Source of the DNA: Promicromonospora iranensis
GTDB lineage: Bacteria > Actinomycetota > Actinomycetes > Actinomycetales > Cellulomonadaceae
DNA length: 64,000 nt
Assembly (NCBI RefSeq): GCF_028994805.1
Contig: NZ_JAJQQP010000005.1
Coordinates: 1-64,000 of the forward strand
Reading direction: 5' to 3'
The notes under the pieces: generated by a model
Database searches by the model: none
The model's input: only the letters and a program-made list of their open reading frames with translations
Told to the model about the DNA's origin: nothing
Made by a program: the position numbers and the translations under genes
Part shown: positions 24,752 through 32,831 of the stretch, piece by piece
Layout: each line of letters opens with the position of its first letter
How positions within the stretch are numbered: position 1 is the first letter of the stretch

Positions 24752-25791
24752 GACTCACGCTCCGCGAGGGCGTCCGCGAGGCCGACCAGCTCCTGCCGCA
24801 GACCGGTGGGCAGCGTGGAGCCGCCGATCACGGCGACCGCCTCTCGCCGCATGACGTCGATGAGGTCCGTGGTCTGGTCGCGCGCACCGCTCGCGACCAG
24901 TGCGTCCCGGAGGAGGGCGGCGCCGGTCGGGTCGAGCTGCGGGTCGCCCCACAGGTGGCGCACCGCCGTCCACGCCGGCTGCCCCTCGGCGAAGGCGACG
25001 AGCAGGGTCCGCTTGCCCTGGCGCAGGTCGCTCGTGGTGCTCTTGCCGGTGCGGCCCGCGTCGCCGAAGACACCCAGCAGGTCGTCGCGCAGCTGGTAGA
25101 GCACGCCCAGGGCGGTGCCCACCCGGTCCAGCTCGGCCGAGGCGTCCGCGCCCGCCCCGGCGAGCGCCGCCCCCGCTCGCAGCGGGGCGGCGAACGAGTA
25201 GCCGGCGGTCTTGTTCTCCATCATCCGCACCACCCGCTCGGGCGTCGCCGACGCCGTGCCCAGGCCGAACGCGATGTCTTCCTGCTCGCCGGCCGCGGCC
25301 CGGAACAGGCTCTCGTCGATGATGTCGGCGAGGTCGGCGCGGACCTCCGGCCGGACCCGGCCGACGAGGGAGTGGGCGGCGCTGAGCAGCAGGTCGCCGC
25401 CGAGAATCCCCGACGCGTCGCCCCAGGCCGCGGCGACCTCCGGCGACAGGCCGTCGTCCGCCACGTCGTTCGCGAACTCGGCGGAGACGGTGGGGCGTCC
25501 CCGTCTGCTGAGGTCCTGGTCCATGACGTCGTCGTGCAGCAGCAGGGCCGTGTGGAGCAGCTCGAACGCCGCGGCCGCCGTGGTGGCGTCCTCGGGGTGC
25601 GTGCCGCCGAACGCCGCGTGCGTGTTGAGCAGCAGCCGAGGGCGCAGTCGCTTGCCGCCCTCGGACGACCGGGCCAGCCGCCGCCACAGGAGCGCGTAGT
25701 GCTGGGCGAGCGGGGTGGCACGTCGGATCCGGTCCTCGAAGAAGTCGGTGAGGACGACGTCCACGGCGTCCCGGGCGAGGGTCTCGGTCAT
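24748..25791 (-). CDS. crtE: Geranylgeranyl diphosphate synthase (polyprenyl synthetase)
   Basis: A 347-residue trans-prenyltransferase. The first aspartate-rich motif is D87-D-V-M-D91 and the second D236-D-L-L-G-x3-D244. GGKRLRP near residue 45 binds IPP. It produces the C20 GGPP used by crtB. The ATG at 25791 overlaps the idi stop by four bases. Longer upstream readings run antisense to nothing and only reflect open high-GC frame. Confidence 0.93.
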   Translation of the reverse strand: MTETLARDAVDVVLTDFFEDRIRRATPLAQHYALLWRRLARSSEGGKRLRPRLLLNTHAAFGGTHPEDATTAAAAFELLHTALLLHDDVMDQDLSRRGRPTVSAEFANDVADDGLSPEVAAAWGDASGILGGDLLLSAAHSLVGRVRPEVRADLADIIDESLFRAAAGEQEDIAFGLGTASATPERVVRMMENKTAGYSFAAPLRAGAALAGAGADASAELDRVGTALGVLYQLRDDLLGVFGDAGRTGKSTTSDLRQGKRTLLVAFAEGQPAWTAVRHLWGDPQLDPTGAALLRDALVASGARDQTTDLIDVMRREAVAVIGGSTLPTGLRQELVGLADALAERES

Positions 25792-26369
25792 CTCGGCGTC
25801 CCTCCGGCCGGAACCGTTCCGAGGCCGAAAGTGCCCGCGGATCCCGACGGTGTGTAGAGCGTCATCTCGTAGGCCTGGCGCACGAACCACGGGGAGAACG
25901 CCCACGGCGCCGCCCGGAGCGCGCTCCCCAGCGCGGCGGGATCGGTCCAGTGCTCGTCCATGACCTCGGCCGGGTTCGGCCACGGCTCCCCGTCGGTGAC
26001 CGCGAGGTAGACGGGGCAGACCTCGTTCTCCACGACTCCCGAGGCGTCGACGGCTCGGTAGCGGAAGTCGGGCAGGACCACCCGGAGGTCGCGTACGGTC
26101 AGGCCAAGCTCCTCGCGGGCGCGGCGGACGATGGCGTCCTCCATCGGCTCGTCCGGCTGCGGGTGGCCGCAGAAGGAGTTGGTCCAGACCCCGGGCCAGG
26201 CCTGCTTGCCCAGCGAGCGGCGGCTCACCAGCACCTGGCCGGCGGCGTTGAGCACGTGGCACGAGAACGCCAGGTGCAGCGGTGTGCTCTCGGAGTGGAC
26301 GAGGTGCTTGAGCTCCGACCCGATCGGCGCGTGGTCCTCGTCCAGCAGGACGACTCTCTCTGTCGGCAC
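25788..26369 (-). CDS. idi: Isopentenyl-diphosphate delta-isomerase, type 1
   Basis: A 193-residue Nudix-fold isomerase interconverting IPP and DMAPP. The catalytic cysteine is C67 in TNSFCGHP and the catalytic glutamate is E116 in ENEVCPVY, the same numbers as in the E. coli enzyme. The GTG start has GAGGAGGGC just upstream. It is the first gene of the carotenoid operon, supplying DMAPP both for GGPP and for the two C5 additions made by CrtEb. Confidence 0.94.
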   Translation of the reverse strand: MPTERVVLLDEDHAPIGSELKHLVHSESTPLHLAFSCHVLNAAGQVLVSRRSLGKQAWPGVWTNSFCGHPQPDEPMEDAIVRRAREELGLTVRDLRVVLPDFRYRAVDASGVVENEVCPVYLAVTDGEPWPNPAEVMDEHWTDPAALGSALRAAPWAFSPWFVRQAYEMTLYTPSGSAGTFGLGTVPAGGTPR

Positions 26370-26392
26370 GTGCCCTCCTCGATGGTTTTAAC

Positions 26393-26403
26393 TAGCCAGG
26401 CTA
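26393..26403. promoter_or_regulatory. Palindrome in idi/MarR divergent promoter (putative CrtR-type operator)
   Basis: TAGCCAGGCTA is a perfect odd-centred palindrome in an AT-richer stretch between idi and the MarR gene. A -10-like TATATT (26402-26407) reading toward the MarR gene overlaps its edge. In Corynebacterium a MarR-type CrtR represses the divergent crt operon from such a site. Confidence 0.55.
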
Positions 26404-26445
26404 TATTCAAGCACAGGAAGCATTAATCCAGGGAGGGGAGCGGGC

Positions 26446-26994
26446 GTGGTGCCTGAATCTGAGCCGGCCGAGCCCATCGAGCTGTCGATGCTGGATCCCC
26501 GCGTCCTGGATCCACACCAGGAGATCGTGCGGAGAGCGGGTCTCGGCGACGACGAGGTGGACCAGGTGGTGCGTGTCCTGGCGGGGCTGCGGAGCTGGCG
26601 GGAGACCGAGCAGCGGCTGAGCGAGGCGTCGCGCCGGTACATGAAGCTGGGCGAGACCGACATGCGCGCGCTGCGCTTCGTCATCGCCGCCCAGCACCGG
26701 GGAGACATCGCGACGCCGGGGGCGATCGCCGCGCACCTCGGCATCTCGTCCGCCTCGACCACCAAGGTGCTCGACCGGCTGACGGAGGGTGGCCACGTCC
26801 GTAGGCTTCCCCACCGTTCTGACCGGCGCAGCCTGGCGATCGAGGTCACCGAGGAGACCCGTCTGGCCGCTCAGCGAACCGTCGGCCGCAGCCACGCCCG
26901 GCGGTTCGAGGCCGCGGCGCGTCTGAGCCCGCAGGAGCGGGAGATCGTCACCCGCTTCCTGAACGACCTCGCGGGCACGGGCGAGGAGGACTGA
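26446..26994 (+). CDS. MarR-family regulator, probably of the carotenoid operon
   Basis: A 182-residue MarR protein with a winged helix-turn-helix at residues ~80-135 (TPGAIAAHLGISSASTTKVLDRL, then the wing RLPHRSDRRSLAIEVTE). A GTG start follows GGGAGGGGAG. It is divergent from idi-crt with a palindrome between them. By analogy with Corynebacterium glutamicum CrtR, which senses GGPP, it is the likely repressor of the C50 carotenoid operon; the ligand here is untested. Confidence 0.87.
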   Translation: MVPESEPAEPIELSMLDPRVLDPHQEIVRRAGLGDDEVDQVVRVLAGLRSWRETEQRLSEASRRYMKLGETDMRALRFVIAAQHRGDIATPGAIAAHLGISSASTTKVLDRLTEGGHVRRLPHRSDRRSLAIEVTEETRLAAQRTVGRSHARRFEAAARLSPQEREIVTRFLNDLAGTGEED

Positions 26995-27252
26995 CCCGGA
27001 GCGGATCCGCGGGGAGGCGCCGGCCGTGACAACTGTCATGCGCCGGCCTCAAGCGCTGCCACTACGTGACCGACCAGGGCGCTGTGCACCAGCTGGTCCC
27101 GGACCAGGACTCTGCCGAGGGACGCCGCGAGCGCCTGGACCGTGAGCACCCGGTGCTGAGCCGCTGGATGGGGTTCTTCTCGCTGCTCCTGCTCCTCGTT
27201 CCCGCGCTGCGCCTGCGGTACAGCTGGCTGGACTCGGTCGCGCAGGGCTGAC
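26995..27252. other. Intergenic region, no convincing gene
   Basis: These 258 bases lie between the convergent MarR and Nudix genes. A 61-codon GTG frame (27066-27251) ends in a leucine-rich stretch but has no ribosome binding site. No hairpin terminator stands out. Confidence 0.4.
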
Positions 27253-27747
27253 TCAGGACGCTGCCGCTCTCGCGAGCGCCTCTGCCAGGCGGTCGACGAA
27301 CGCGGCCTGTGCGCTGACCGCGAGGCGCCGCGCGTCGTCGGGCGCCAGCCAGGCCACCCGGTCGATCTCGGGGACCTCGATGCGCCGTCCCGACCGCGGG
27401 GGCCACTCGACCTCCACCGTGTTGCCGGTGATCTGCTCCAGGTCAGGACCGTCCTGGGGCCACTCGCGCGCCCAGGCGAGGACCTTCTTGCCCGAGCGCT
27501 GACGGACCTCGCCGAGCTCGATGTCCGGGGCCGACGGCGGCGGCAGCTCGATCCCGAGCTCCTCGCGCGCTTCGCGCAGTGCCGCGGCGTGGGGCTCCTC
27601 GTCGGGGTCGAGCTCGCCCTTGAGCAGCGTCCACGCGCCCTCGTCCTTGCGGGCCCAGAACGGCCCGCCCATGTGGCCGAGCAGAACCTCGAACCCGCCG
27701 TCGGTGAGCCGTCGGTAGGGGAGAAGGCCCGCACTGGTCGTTGGCAT
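27253..27747 (-). CDS. NUDIX hydrolase
   Basis: A 164-residue Nudix protein. The Nudix box is G44-x5-E50-x7-R58-E59-x-x-E62-E63-L-G-I, complete. The fold begins SAGLLPYRR and has FWARKDEGAWTLLKGELD, close to the family often annotated as predicted NTP pyrophosphohydrolase or diadenosine-polyphosphate-type. Its substrate is unknown. It is divergent from the GH5 cellulase, and its start faces the operator-containing intergenic region. Confidence 0.88.
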   Translation of the reverse strand: MPTTSAGLLPYRRLTDGGFEVLLGHMGGPFWARKDEGAWTLLKGELDPDEEPHAAALREAREELGIELPPPSAPDIELGEVRQRSGKKVLAWAREWPQDGPDLEQITGNTVEVEWPPRSGRRIEVPEIDRVAWLAPDDARRLAVSAQAAFVDRLAEALARAAAS

Positions 27748-27811
27748 GGGTCCAGTCTCGCGCTCGGATCCCCGGGTTCGCGCCGCGCATGGCGAGATCG
27801 TCCGCCCGTCC

Positions 27812-27825
27812 TCGAAGCGCTTCGA
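27812..27825. promoter_or_regulatory. LacI-type operator 1 (TCGAAGCGCTTCGA)
   Basis: A perfect 14-bp palindrome with the central GCGC typical of LacI/CebR-type sugar repressors. It is 65 bases from the Nudix start and upstream of the cellulase promoter. Confidence 0.7.
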
Positions 27826-27890
27826 TATCGGTCCGCCCAAGAATCTGGCGACATGGACGCCGAGATGGGCTAGATCTCGTGATCCGGGGA

Positions 27891-27956
27891 TTGCGCACCA
27901 TCGCCTTGAAGCCCTATTTTGTTGAAGCGCTTCGAGGGCTGTCTCCTCGAAGCGGA
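27891..27956 (+). promoter_or_regulatory. Cellulase promoter with LacI-type operator 2 and a half-site
   Basis: A -35-like TTGCGC (27891-27896) and -10-like TATTTT (27915-27920) are 18 bases apart in an AT-richer patch. TTGAAGCGCTTCGA (27922-27935) follows at once, and a half-site TCGAAGCGGA lies at 27947-27956. A repressor on operator 2 would sit on the transcription start, and a pair with the site at 27812 could loop. This fits cello-oligosaccharide induction by a CebR/CelR-like LacI protein encoded elsewhere. Confidence 0.6.
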
Positions 27957-28065
27957 TGCTGAGCCGGCAACGACGCGGCCAGCGATCGTCGTAGTACCCA
28001 AGGCGCGCTCGACGGGGAGCCACCAGCCTCGTCGTGCGCCACCCGTGCGCGAAGAAGGGCATACC

Positions 28066-29778
28066 GTGAAGAGACCTCCTTGGAAGAAGCTCGCCGCGCT
28101 GGCGGCCGGACTGGCACTGTCGGCGAGCCTCGCCGTCCCCGCCGGTGCGCAGCCGACAGCCGTGCACAGCACGGCCACCACGCCGACGTCGGCCGTGGAG
28201 ATCGCCGCGGCGATGCAGCCGGGCTGGAACCTCGGCAACTCCCTCGACGCCCAGTGCTGCGGCGAGGGAGGCGAGACCGCATGGGGCAACCCGCGCGTCG
28301 ACGACACCTTCTTCAAGGACATCAAGGCCGAAGGCTTCAACTCGGTCCGCATCCCCGTCAGCTGGGGCAACCACACCGGTCCGGCGCCGGACCACACGGT
28401 CGAGCCGGAGACCATGGAGCGGGTGCGGGAGATCGTCGACCTGGCCCTCGACGCGGACCTCTACGTCCTGATCAACATCCATCACGACTCGTGGCAGTGG
28501 GTCACGCACCTGCCGACCAAGCACGACGAGGTCATGGCCCAGTACACCGCCACCTGGACCCAGATCGCGGACACGTTCAAGGACTACCCGCAGGAGCTGA
28601 CCTTCGAGTCCATCAACGAGCAGGGCTTCACCGGCTCCTCGGGTGCCGAGGAGGACCACCGGCACATGGCCGAGCTGAACAGCTCGTTCCACGACATCGT
28701 GCGCTCGTCGGGCAGCAACAACTCCGACCGCCTGCTGGTCCTGCCGACGCTCCACACCGGGGCCGAGCAGGCCGACATGGACGCCCTCGCCGCCGAGATC
28801 GCGGCACTCGACGACCCGATGCTGGCCGCGACCACCCACAACTACAGCTTCTGGCCCTTCAGCGTGAACGTCGCCGGCTACACCACCTACAACGAGGAGG
28901 TGCGGAACCTGCTGGAGGAGAGCTTCCAGAACCAGGTCGACACCTTCGTCTCCCAGGGCATCCCCGTCATCATCGGTGAGTACGGCCTGCTCGACAACTA
29001 CGACAACAAGGTCGAGCGCGGCGAGTACCTCAAGTTCTTCGAGCACTTCGGCTACCTGGCCCGCACCACGGGCATCACGACGATGTGGTGGGACAACGGC
29101 ACGCACTTCGACCGCTTCAAGCGCGAGTGGCGCGACCAGGAGCAGTTCGACTACATCTCCACGGCCTGGACCACCCGCTCCGGCACCGCGTCCACGGACA
29201 TCGTGTTCGTCGATGCCTCGGACAAGGTCAAGGACGCCTCGGTCACCCTGGACCTCAACGGCCTCACGTTCCAGAAGCTCCGCTTCGGGACCACGACACT
29301 GCGGGCCGGCAAGGACTACTCCTTCGACGGGACCACCTTGAGGATCAAGGCGCACCTGCTCAAGCGCATCCTCGGGGACCGGGAGATCGGGTCCGGTGCA
29401 CAGCTGAAGGTGCACTTCTCCGAGGGCATGCCGTGGAAGCTCAACGTCATCAGCTCGCAGGACCCTGCCGTCGAGGACGCCTCGGGCACCAACGAGTCGC
29501 TGCGGATCCCCACGACGTTCAACGGCGACCGGCTGGCCACGATGGAGTCCGTCTACGCCGACGGCACCGGGGCCGGGTACCACGGCTGGACGACCTTCCC
29601 GGAGTTCTGGGACGACTTCAGGCCGGACTACGAGGACGGGACGATCAGGCTGACCAAGCGGTACCTGGACAGCCTCCAGGACGGTGAGCCGGTCTCCCTG
29701 ACGCTCCACTTCTGGAGCGGCCAGACCCTGGAGTACACGGTGACCCGCGACGGTGCCGTCGTCAGCGGTACCGCCTGA
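28066..29778 (+). CDS. Secreted GH5 endoglucanase with CBM_X2-type domain
   Basis: A 570-residue exported enzyme. The signal peptide covers residues ~1-30 (KRPPWKK, hydrophobic core, VPAGAQP). A glycoside hydrolase family 5 barrel follows, starting MQPGWNLGNSLDA, with acid/base E185 in SINEQG and nucleophile E305 in IIGEYG. An X2-type immunoglobulin-like domain runs from about 377 to 465, and a second beta-rich C-terminal region ends with WSGQTLEYTVTRDG. It hydrolyses beta-1,4-glucans outside the cell. The GTG start (28066) follows GAAGAAGGG. LacI-type operators upstream suggest cellulose-product induction; a strong hairpin follows the gene. Confidence 0.92.
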   Translation: MKRPPWKKLAALAAGLALSASLAVPAGAQPTAVHSTATTPTSAVEIAAAMQPGWNLGNSLDAQCCGEGGETAWGNPRVDDTFFKDIKAEGFNSVRIPVSWGNHTGPAPDHTVEPETMERVREIVDLALDADLYVLINIHHDSWQWVTHLPTKHDEVMAQYTATWTQIADTFKDYPQELTFESINEQGFTGSSGAEEDHRHMAELNSSFHDIVRSSGSNNSDRLLVLPTLHTGAEQADMDALAAEIAALDDPMLAATTHNYSFWPFSVNVAGYTTYNEEVRNLLEESFQNQVDTFVSQGIPVIIGEYGLLDNYDNKVERGEYLKFFEHFGYLARTTGITTMWWDNGTHFDRFKREWRDQEQFDYISTAWTTRSGTASTDIVFVDASDKVKDASVTLDLNGLTFQKLRFGTTTLRAGKDYSFDGTTLRIKAHLLKRILGDREIGSGAQLKVHFSEGMPWKLNVISSQDPAVEDASGTNESLRIPTTFNGDRLATMESVYADGTGAGYHGWTTFPEFWDDFRPDYEDGTIRLTKRYLDSLQDGEPVSLTLHFWSGQTLEYTVTRDGAVVSGTA

Positions 29779-29789
29779 CGGACGGAAGC

Positions 29790-29823
29790 CTTCGGGGACG
29801 GCGCGAACGCGCCGTCCCCGAAG
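29790..29823 (+). terminator. Perfect hairpin after GH5 gene
   Basis: A 16-bp perfect stem (CTTCGGGGACGGCGCG and its complement) with a two-base centre begins 11 bases after the stop codon. It faces the convergent epimerase gene, so it may act on both strands. Confidence 0.85.
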
Positions 29824-29862
29824 TTCCGACGCCGGACCCGTCGCGATCCCGGGGCCCTGCTG

Positions 29863-30807
29863 TCAGCTCGCGGGGAAGTAGTTGCCGTTGTCCAGACCGG
29901 CGAGCAGGCCGGGCTGAGCGGGTTCCCAGCCGAGAGTTCGGCGGGTGATGAGGGTGGACGTCGGGTAACCCTGCGTGACGACGTTCGCGAGGAACCCGAA
30001 GTGTCCCGGCAGCATCAGCTCGTCCAGAGGCACGCTCACGGAGGGCAGGCCCAGGCGGCCGCCGATCGCCTCGGCGATCTCGCGGAGCGGGATGCCGCCG
30101 TCACCCACCGCGTGCCAGTACCTGCCGGCCGGGCCCTTCTCGAGCGCCAGGCGGAACAAGTAGGCGACGTCGCGGGCATGCACGGCGTTCCACAGGTTCG
30201 CGCCGTCTCCGGGGTAGCCGGCGAAGCCCTTCTCCCGCGCGAGCGCGATCAGCAGGGGGAGGAAGCCGGCACGATCGGCCGTGCTGTGCGCGATGTTGGC
30301 TATCCGCACGACCGAAGACCGCACTCCCCGCTCGGCGAGGCCGATCACGGCGGTCTCCACGACGTTACGAGCCCGCAGGGTGCCGCGGTGCTCATCGCCG
30401 ACGGGGAGGGCCGGGTCGTCCTCGGTGGAGGGCCGGCCCAGGGACCGGCCGTTGCCGGGCGAGCCGATGCTCCCCGCCACGACCAGCGGCTTTCCGGTTC
30501 CCGCGAGTGCCTCGCCGTACGCGAGCATGACCGGGAGCTCCGCGGCGGCCACGGCGTCGATCCCACCGGACGGCAGCAGGTCCTGCCGGTGCGCGACGTG
30601 GATGACGCCGTCGGAGTCGGCGGCCGCCTCCTGGAGCCCGTCGAGGTCCTGGAGGTCGCCGCGGCGTACCTTCGCGCCGACCGCGGACAGCGCCGCCGCG
30701 GCCGATTCCGACCGGGCCAGGCCGGTGACCTCGTGACCGGCGGCGAGGAGCTCGGGGACGATGTGCGAACCGGAATGGCCGGTCCCGCCAGTGACGAAGA
30801 CGCGCAA
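29863..30807 (-). CDS. NAD-dependent epimerase/dehydratase family (extended SDR) protein
   Basis: A 314-residue atypical extended SDR. The coenzyme loop VTGGTGHSGSHIVPELL is at residues ~5-21, and VRRGDLQDLDGL near residue 50 is the adenine-binding acid. The usual Y-x3-K pair is not evident (AYGEALAG is the closest Tyr), as in many NmrA-like or 3-beta-HSD-like members. Likely an NAD(P)-binding oxidoreductase or epimerase of unknown substrate. It is the last gene in a minus-strand group of four redox genes divergent from a LysR regulator. Confidence 0.83.
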   Translation of the reverse strand: MRVFVTGGTGHSGSHIVPELLAAGHEVTGLARSESAAAALSAVGAKVRRGDLQDLDGLQEAAADSDGVIHVAHRQDLLPSGGIDAVAAAELPVMLAYGEALAGTGKPLVVAGSIGSPGNGRSLGRPSTEDDPALPVGDEHRGTLRARNVVETAVIGLAERGVRSSVVRIANIAHSTADRAGFLPLLIALAREKGFAGYPGDGANLWNAVHARDVAYLFRLALEKGPAGRYWHAVGDGGIPLREIAEAIGGRLGLPSVSVPLDELMLPGHFGFLANVVTQGYPTSTLITRRTLGWEPAQPGLLAGLDNGNYFPAS

Positions 30808-30877
30808 GCTGCTGCTCCTTGTGAGTGGTGTGGTGGTGAGTGGTGCGGCGATGAGTGCTGTGGCGGCGCTGGTGCGC

Positions 30878-31507
30878 TCAGCCCGGGAGGTCGACGCCGA
30901 GCGCGATGTCGAAGCTGCCCGCGCCGTGGCGGGCCAGACCCATCAACAGCGGTCCGACCCCTTCCAGCCAGCGAGCCATCTCGAGGCCGCCGACATCGAG
31001 CGGGCGCAGCCCGAGACTCTCGATGAACGCCGACACGTCGGCCTTGGCCCGCGCGTCGTCGCCGGCGAAGAACACGTCCAACGGACGCCCCTGGGCCAGG
31101 ACGTGGCCGAAGACCGTGTTGAACGCCTTCACGACGTCGGCGCTCGCAGGTGCGGCCTGGGCGATCTCCTGCGCACCGGACGTGCCGTCGGGGGTGACGA
31201 GCCCGGTGGCGTCCGCGTTGAAGGTGTTGGAGATGTCGACGATGACCTTGCCGGCCAGCGCCTCCCCGTACTGGGCGACGACCGCCACTGCGCTGGCGTA
31301 CGGCACGGCGAGGACGACGATGTCGCCGGCAGGGACGGTGCCGAACGTCCCCACCGTGGCCCCGCCGCCGAGCGTGGCGGCCAGCTCCTTGGCTTTGGCC
31401 GCGTCGCGACCGACGAGCTCGACGGAGTTGCCGGCCGCGATGGCACGAGCGGCGATGGCGCTGGCCATGCCGCCCAGGCCGATGACGCTGATGCTGATGC
31501 TGCTCAT
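30878..31507 (-). CDS. F420-dependent NADP oxidoreductase-like protein
   Basis: A 209-residue protein with a Rossmann domain of the F420-dependent NADP reductase family. The loop SVIGLGGMASAIAARAIAAG is at residues ~7-26. VVLAVPYASAV and VKAFNTVFGHVL are typical family landmarks, and a C-terminal helical part ends with the GLRPLDVGGLEMARWLEG region. It may bind NADPH and a flavin or deazaflavin; the exact partner is unknown. It is tandem with an internally deleted copy just upstream. Confidence 0.83.
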   Translation of the reverse strand: MSSISISVIGLGGMASAIAARAIAAGNSVELVGRDAAKAKELAATLGGGATVGTFGTVPAGDIVVLAVPYASAVAVVAQYGEALAGKVIVDISNTFNADATGLVTPDGTSGAQEIAQAAPASADVVKAFNTVFGHVLAQGRPLDVFFAGDDARAKADVSAFIESLGLRPLDVGGLEMARWLEGVGPLLMGLARHGAGSFDIALGVDLPG

Positions 31508-31556
31508 GGTGAGTGCTCTTTCTCTGGTCTGAGTTGAACGCCGTTGCCCAGAAGGC

Positions 31557-31865
31557 TCAGGCGGTTGCTTCGTTGACGCCGAGGGCGAAGTCGCCGTGGC
31601 CGACGCCGTTGCCTGCGAGGCCCACCGTGACCACGCCCATGCCTTCGAGCCAGTGCGCCATCTTCAGGCCGCCGGCATCCAGCGGGCGCAGTCCGAGGCT
31701 CTGGGCGCCCCACGGGCCCGTCGTCGCGCCGCCCAGAGCCTCGGCCAGGTCATCGGCCTTGGACTGGTCGCGTCCCATGACCTCGACGCTGTTGCCGCCC
31801 GCCACCGCGCGCGTGCCGATGGCGCGGGCCATGTTCCCCGTACCGATCAGGGTGATGCTGCTCAT
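31557..31865 (-). pseudogene. Internally deleted duplicate of the F420-type oxidoreductase gene
   Basis: A 102-residue frame. Residues ~1-55 align with the start of the 30878-31507 product (MSSI, IGTGNMARAIGTRAVAGGNSVEVMGRD). Then, without a frame break, residues ~56-102 align with its end (SLGLRPLDAGGLKMAHWLEG, ALGVNEA). The central ~100 residues, including the VPYAS and FNTV parts, are missing. The leader and ribosome binding site are also similar to those of the full copy. It is an in-frame deletion remnant of a tandem duplication, possibly still expressed, but unlikely to keep catalytic activity. Confidence 0.75.
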
Positions 31866-31901
31866 GAGGTGTGCTCTCTTTCCTGTTCTCGAGGCGGTGC
31901 T

Positions 31902-32642
31902 TCAGAGGGCTGTGGTGCCGCCGTCGGCCACCAGCTCCAGGCCGTTGACGTAGCTGGAGTCGTCGGACGCGAGGAACAGGGCGATGGTCGCGATCTCGTC
32001 CGGGCGGCCCATCTTTCCCCGGGGGATGAGCAACTCGAAGGCGGCCACGGTCGCCTCGTCGAACAGCTCGTCCTGCTTGGCGGTGGCGACCTGGCCGGGC
32101 GTCAGGACATTGACCCGGATCTTGCGCTCGCGCAGCTCGTTGAGCCAGACGCGGGCCCAGGCCTGCTGGACGGCCTTGCTCCCCGCGTAGAGGCTCCAAC
32201 CGGGGAAGGCACCGAGGGAGGCGTTGGATCCGGTCATGAGGATCGAGCCGTTGTCATTGATCAGCGGCAGCGCCTTCTGCACGGTGAAGAAGGTGCCACG
32301 CGCATTGAGCCCGAAGGCGCGGTGGAACTGCTCCTCGGTGACCTCGCCGAGTACGGCTGGTTCGCCCATTCCGGCGCTGGCCCACAGCACGTCGATCGAG
32401 CCCTTTTCCCGCTTGACGGTGTCGTACAAGCGGTCCAGGTCGTCCAGGTCGGCCGCGTCACCCTGGACGGCGGTGACGTTGCGGCCGATCAGGGTGACGG
32501 CCTCGTCCAGTGCTTCCTGCCGCCGCGCCTGGATAAAGACGTGCGCACCCTCGTCGACGAACAGCTTGGCGCCGGCCAGCGCCATGCCGGTGGAGCCGCC
32601 CGTGATCACCGCTACCTTGCCATCAAGCTTTCCCACGATCAC
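31902..32642 (-). CDS. SDR-family oxidoreductase
   Basis: A 246-residue classical short-chain dehydrogenase. The coenzyme motif is TGGSTGMALAGAKLF (residues ~14-28), NAG is replaced by SAG in LWASAGMGEP, the active site has SNASLGAFPGWSLYAGSK (Ser, Tyr, Lys), and the ending is DGGTTAL. It reduces or oxidises an unknown carbonyl/alcohol with NADP(H). The GTG start is close to the divergent LysR promoter, so it is probably the first gene of the LysR-controlled group. Confidence 0.9.
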   Translation of the reverse strand: MIVGKLDGKVAVITGGSTGMALAGAKLFVDEGAHVFIQARRQEALDEAVTLIGRNVTAVQGDAADLDDLDRLYDTVKREKGSIDVLWASAGMGEPAVLGEVTEEQFHRAFGLNARGTFFTVQKALPLINDNGSILMTGSNASLGAFPGWSLYAGSKAVQQAWARVWLNELRERKIRVNVLTPGQVATAKQDELFDEATVAAFELLIPRGKMGRPDEIATIALFLASDDSSYVNGLELVADGGTTAL

Positions 32643-32714
32643 TCCGTTGAATTGATGGGTATCCGAAGCGGTTCATTTCCGGTTCGGGGCACCGCAATAA
32701 AACGCCGGGAATGA

Positions 32715-32730
32715 ATTCTCAGAAACGAAT
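32715..32730. promoter_or_regulatory. ATTC-N8-GAAT dyad in SDR/LysR divergent promoter
   Basis: ATTCTCAGAAACGAAT lies in an AT-richer stretch, with GAATTCTC repeated directly around it. It is a candidate LysR site controlling the divergent SDR gene group. Confidence 0.4.
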
Positions 32731-32831
32731 TCTCTCCGCCTCGATGAACGATGCCATTCGCCTGATCTGGTGTCCAAGACCCTTTTCAGCCGTGGTGATA
32801 CCTTGGGGGCATCGCCGGACCGGGAGGCCCC

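Noticed and set aside
27066-27251. Small membrane protein, 61 codons
   Set aside because: No ribosome binding site, GTG start, and only one leucine-rich patch; typical of random open frame at this GC content.
27838-28065. N-terminal extension of the cellulase into the operator region
   Set aside because: The extension would contain the operators and lacks signal-peptide character; GTG 28066 has a proper ribosome binding site and starts the signal peptide.
27748-29709. Long antisense frame opposite the GH5 gene (Val/Gly/Leu/Arg-rich)
   Set aside because: It is the complement of a real gene with GC-rich third positions; no domain is seen beyond the Nudix part at 27253-27747.
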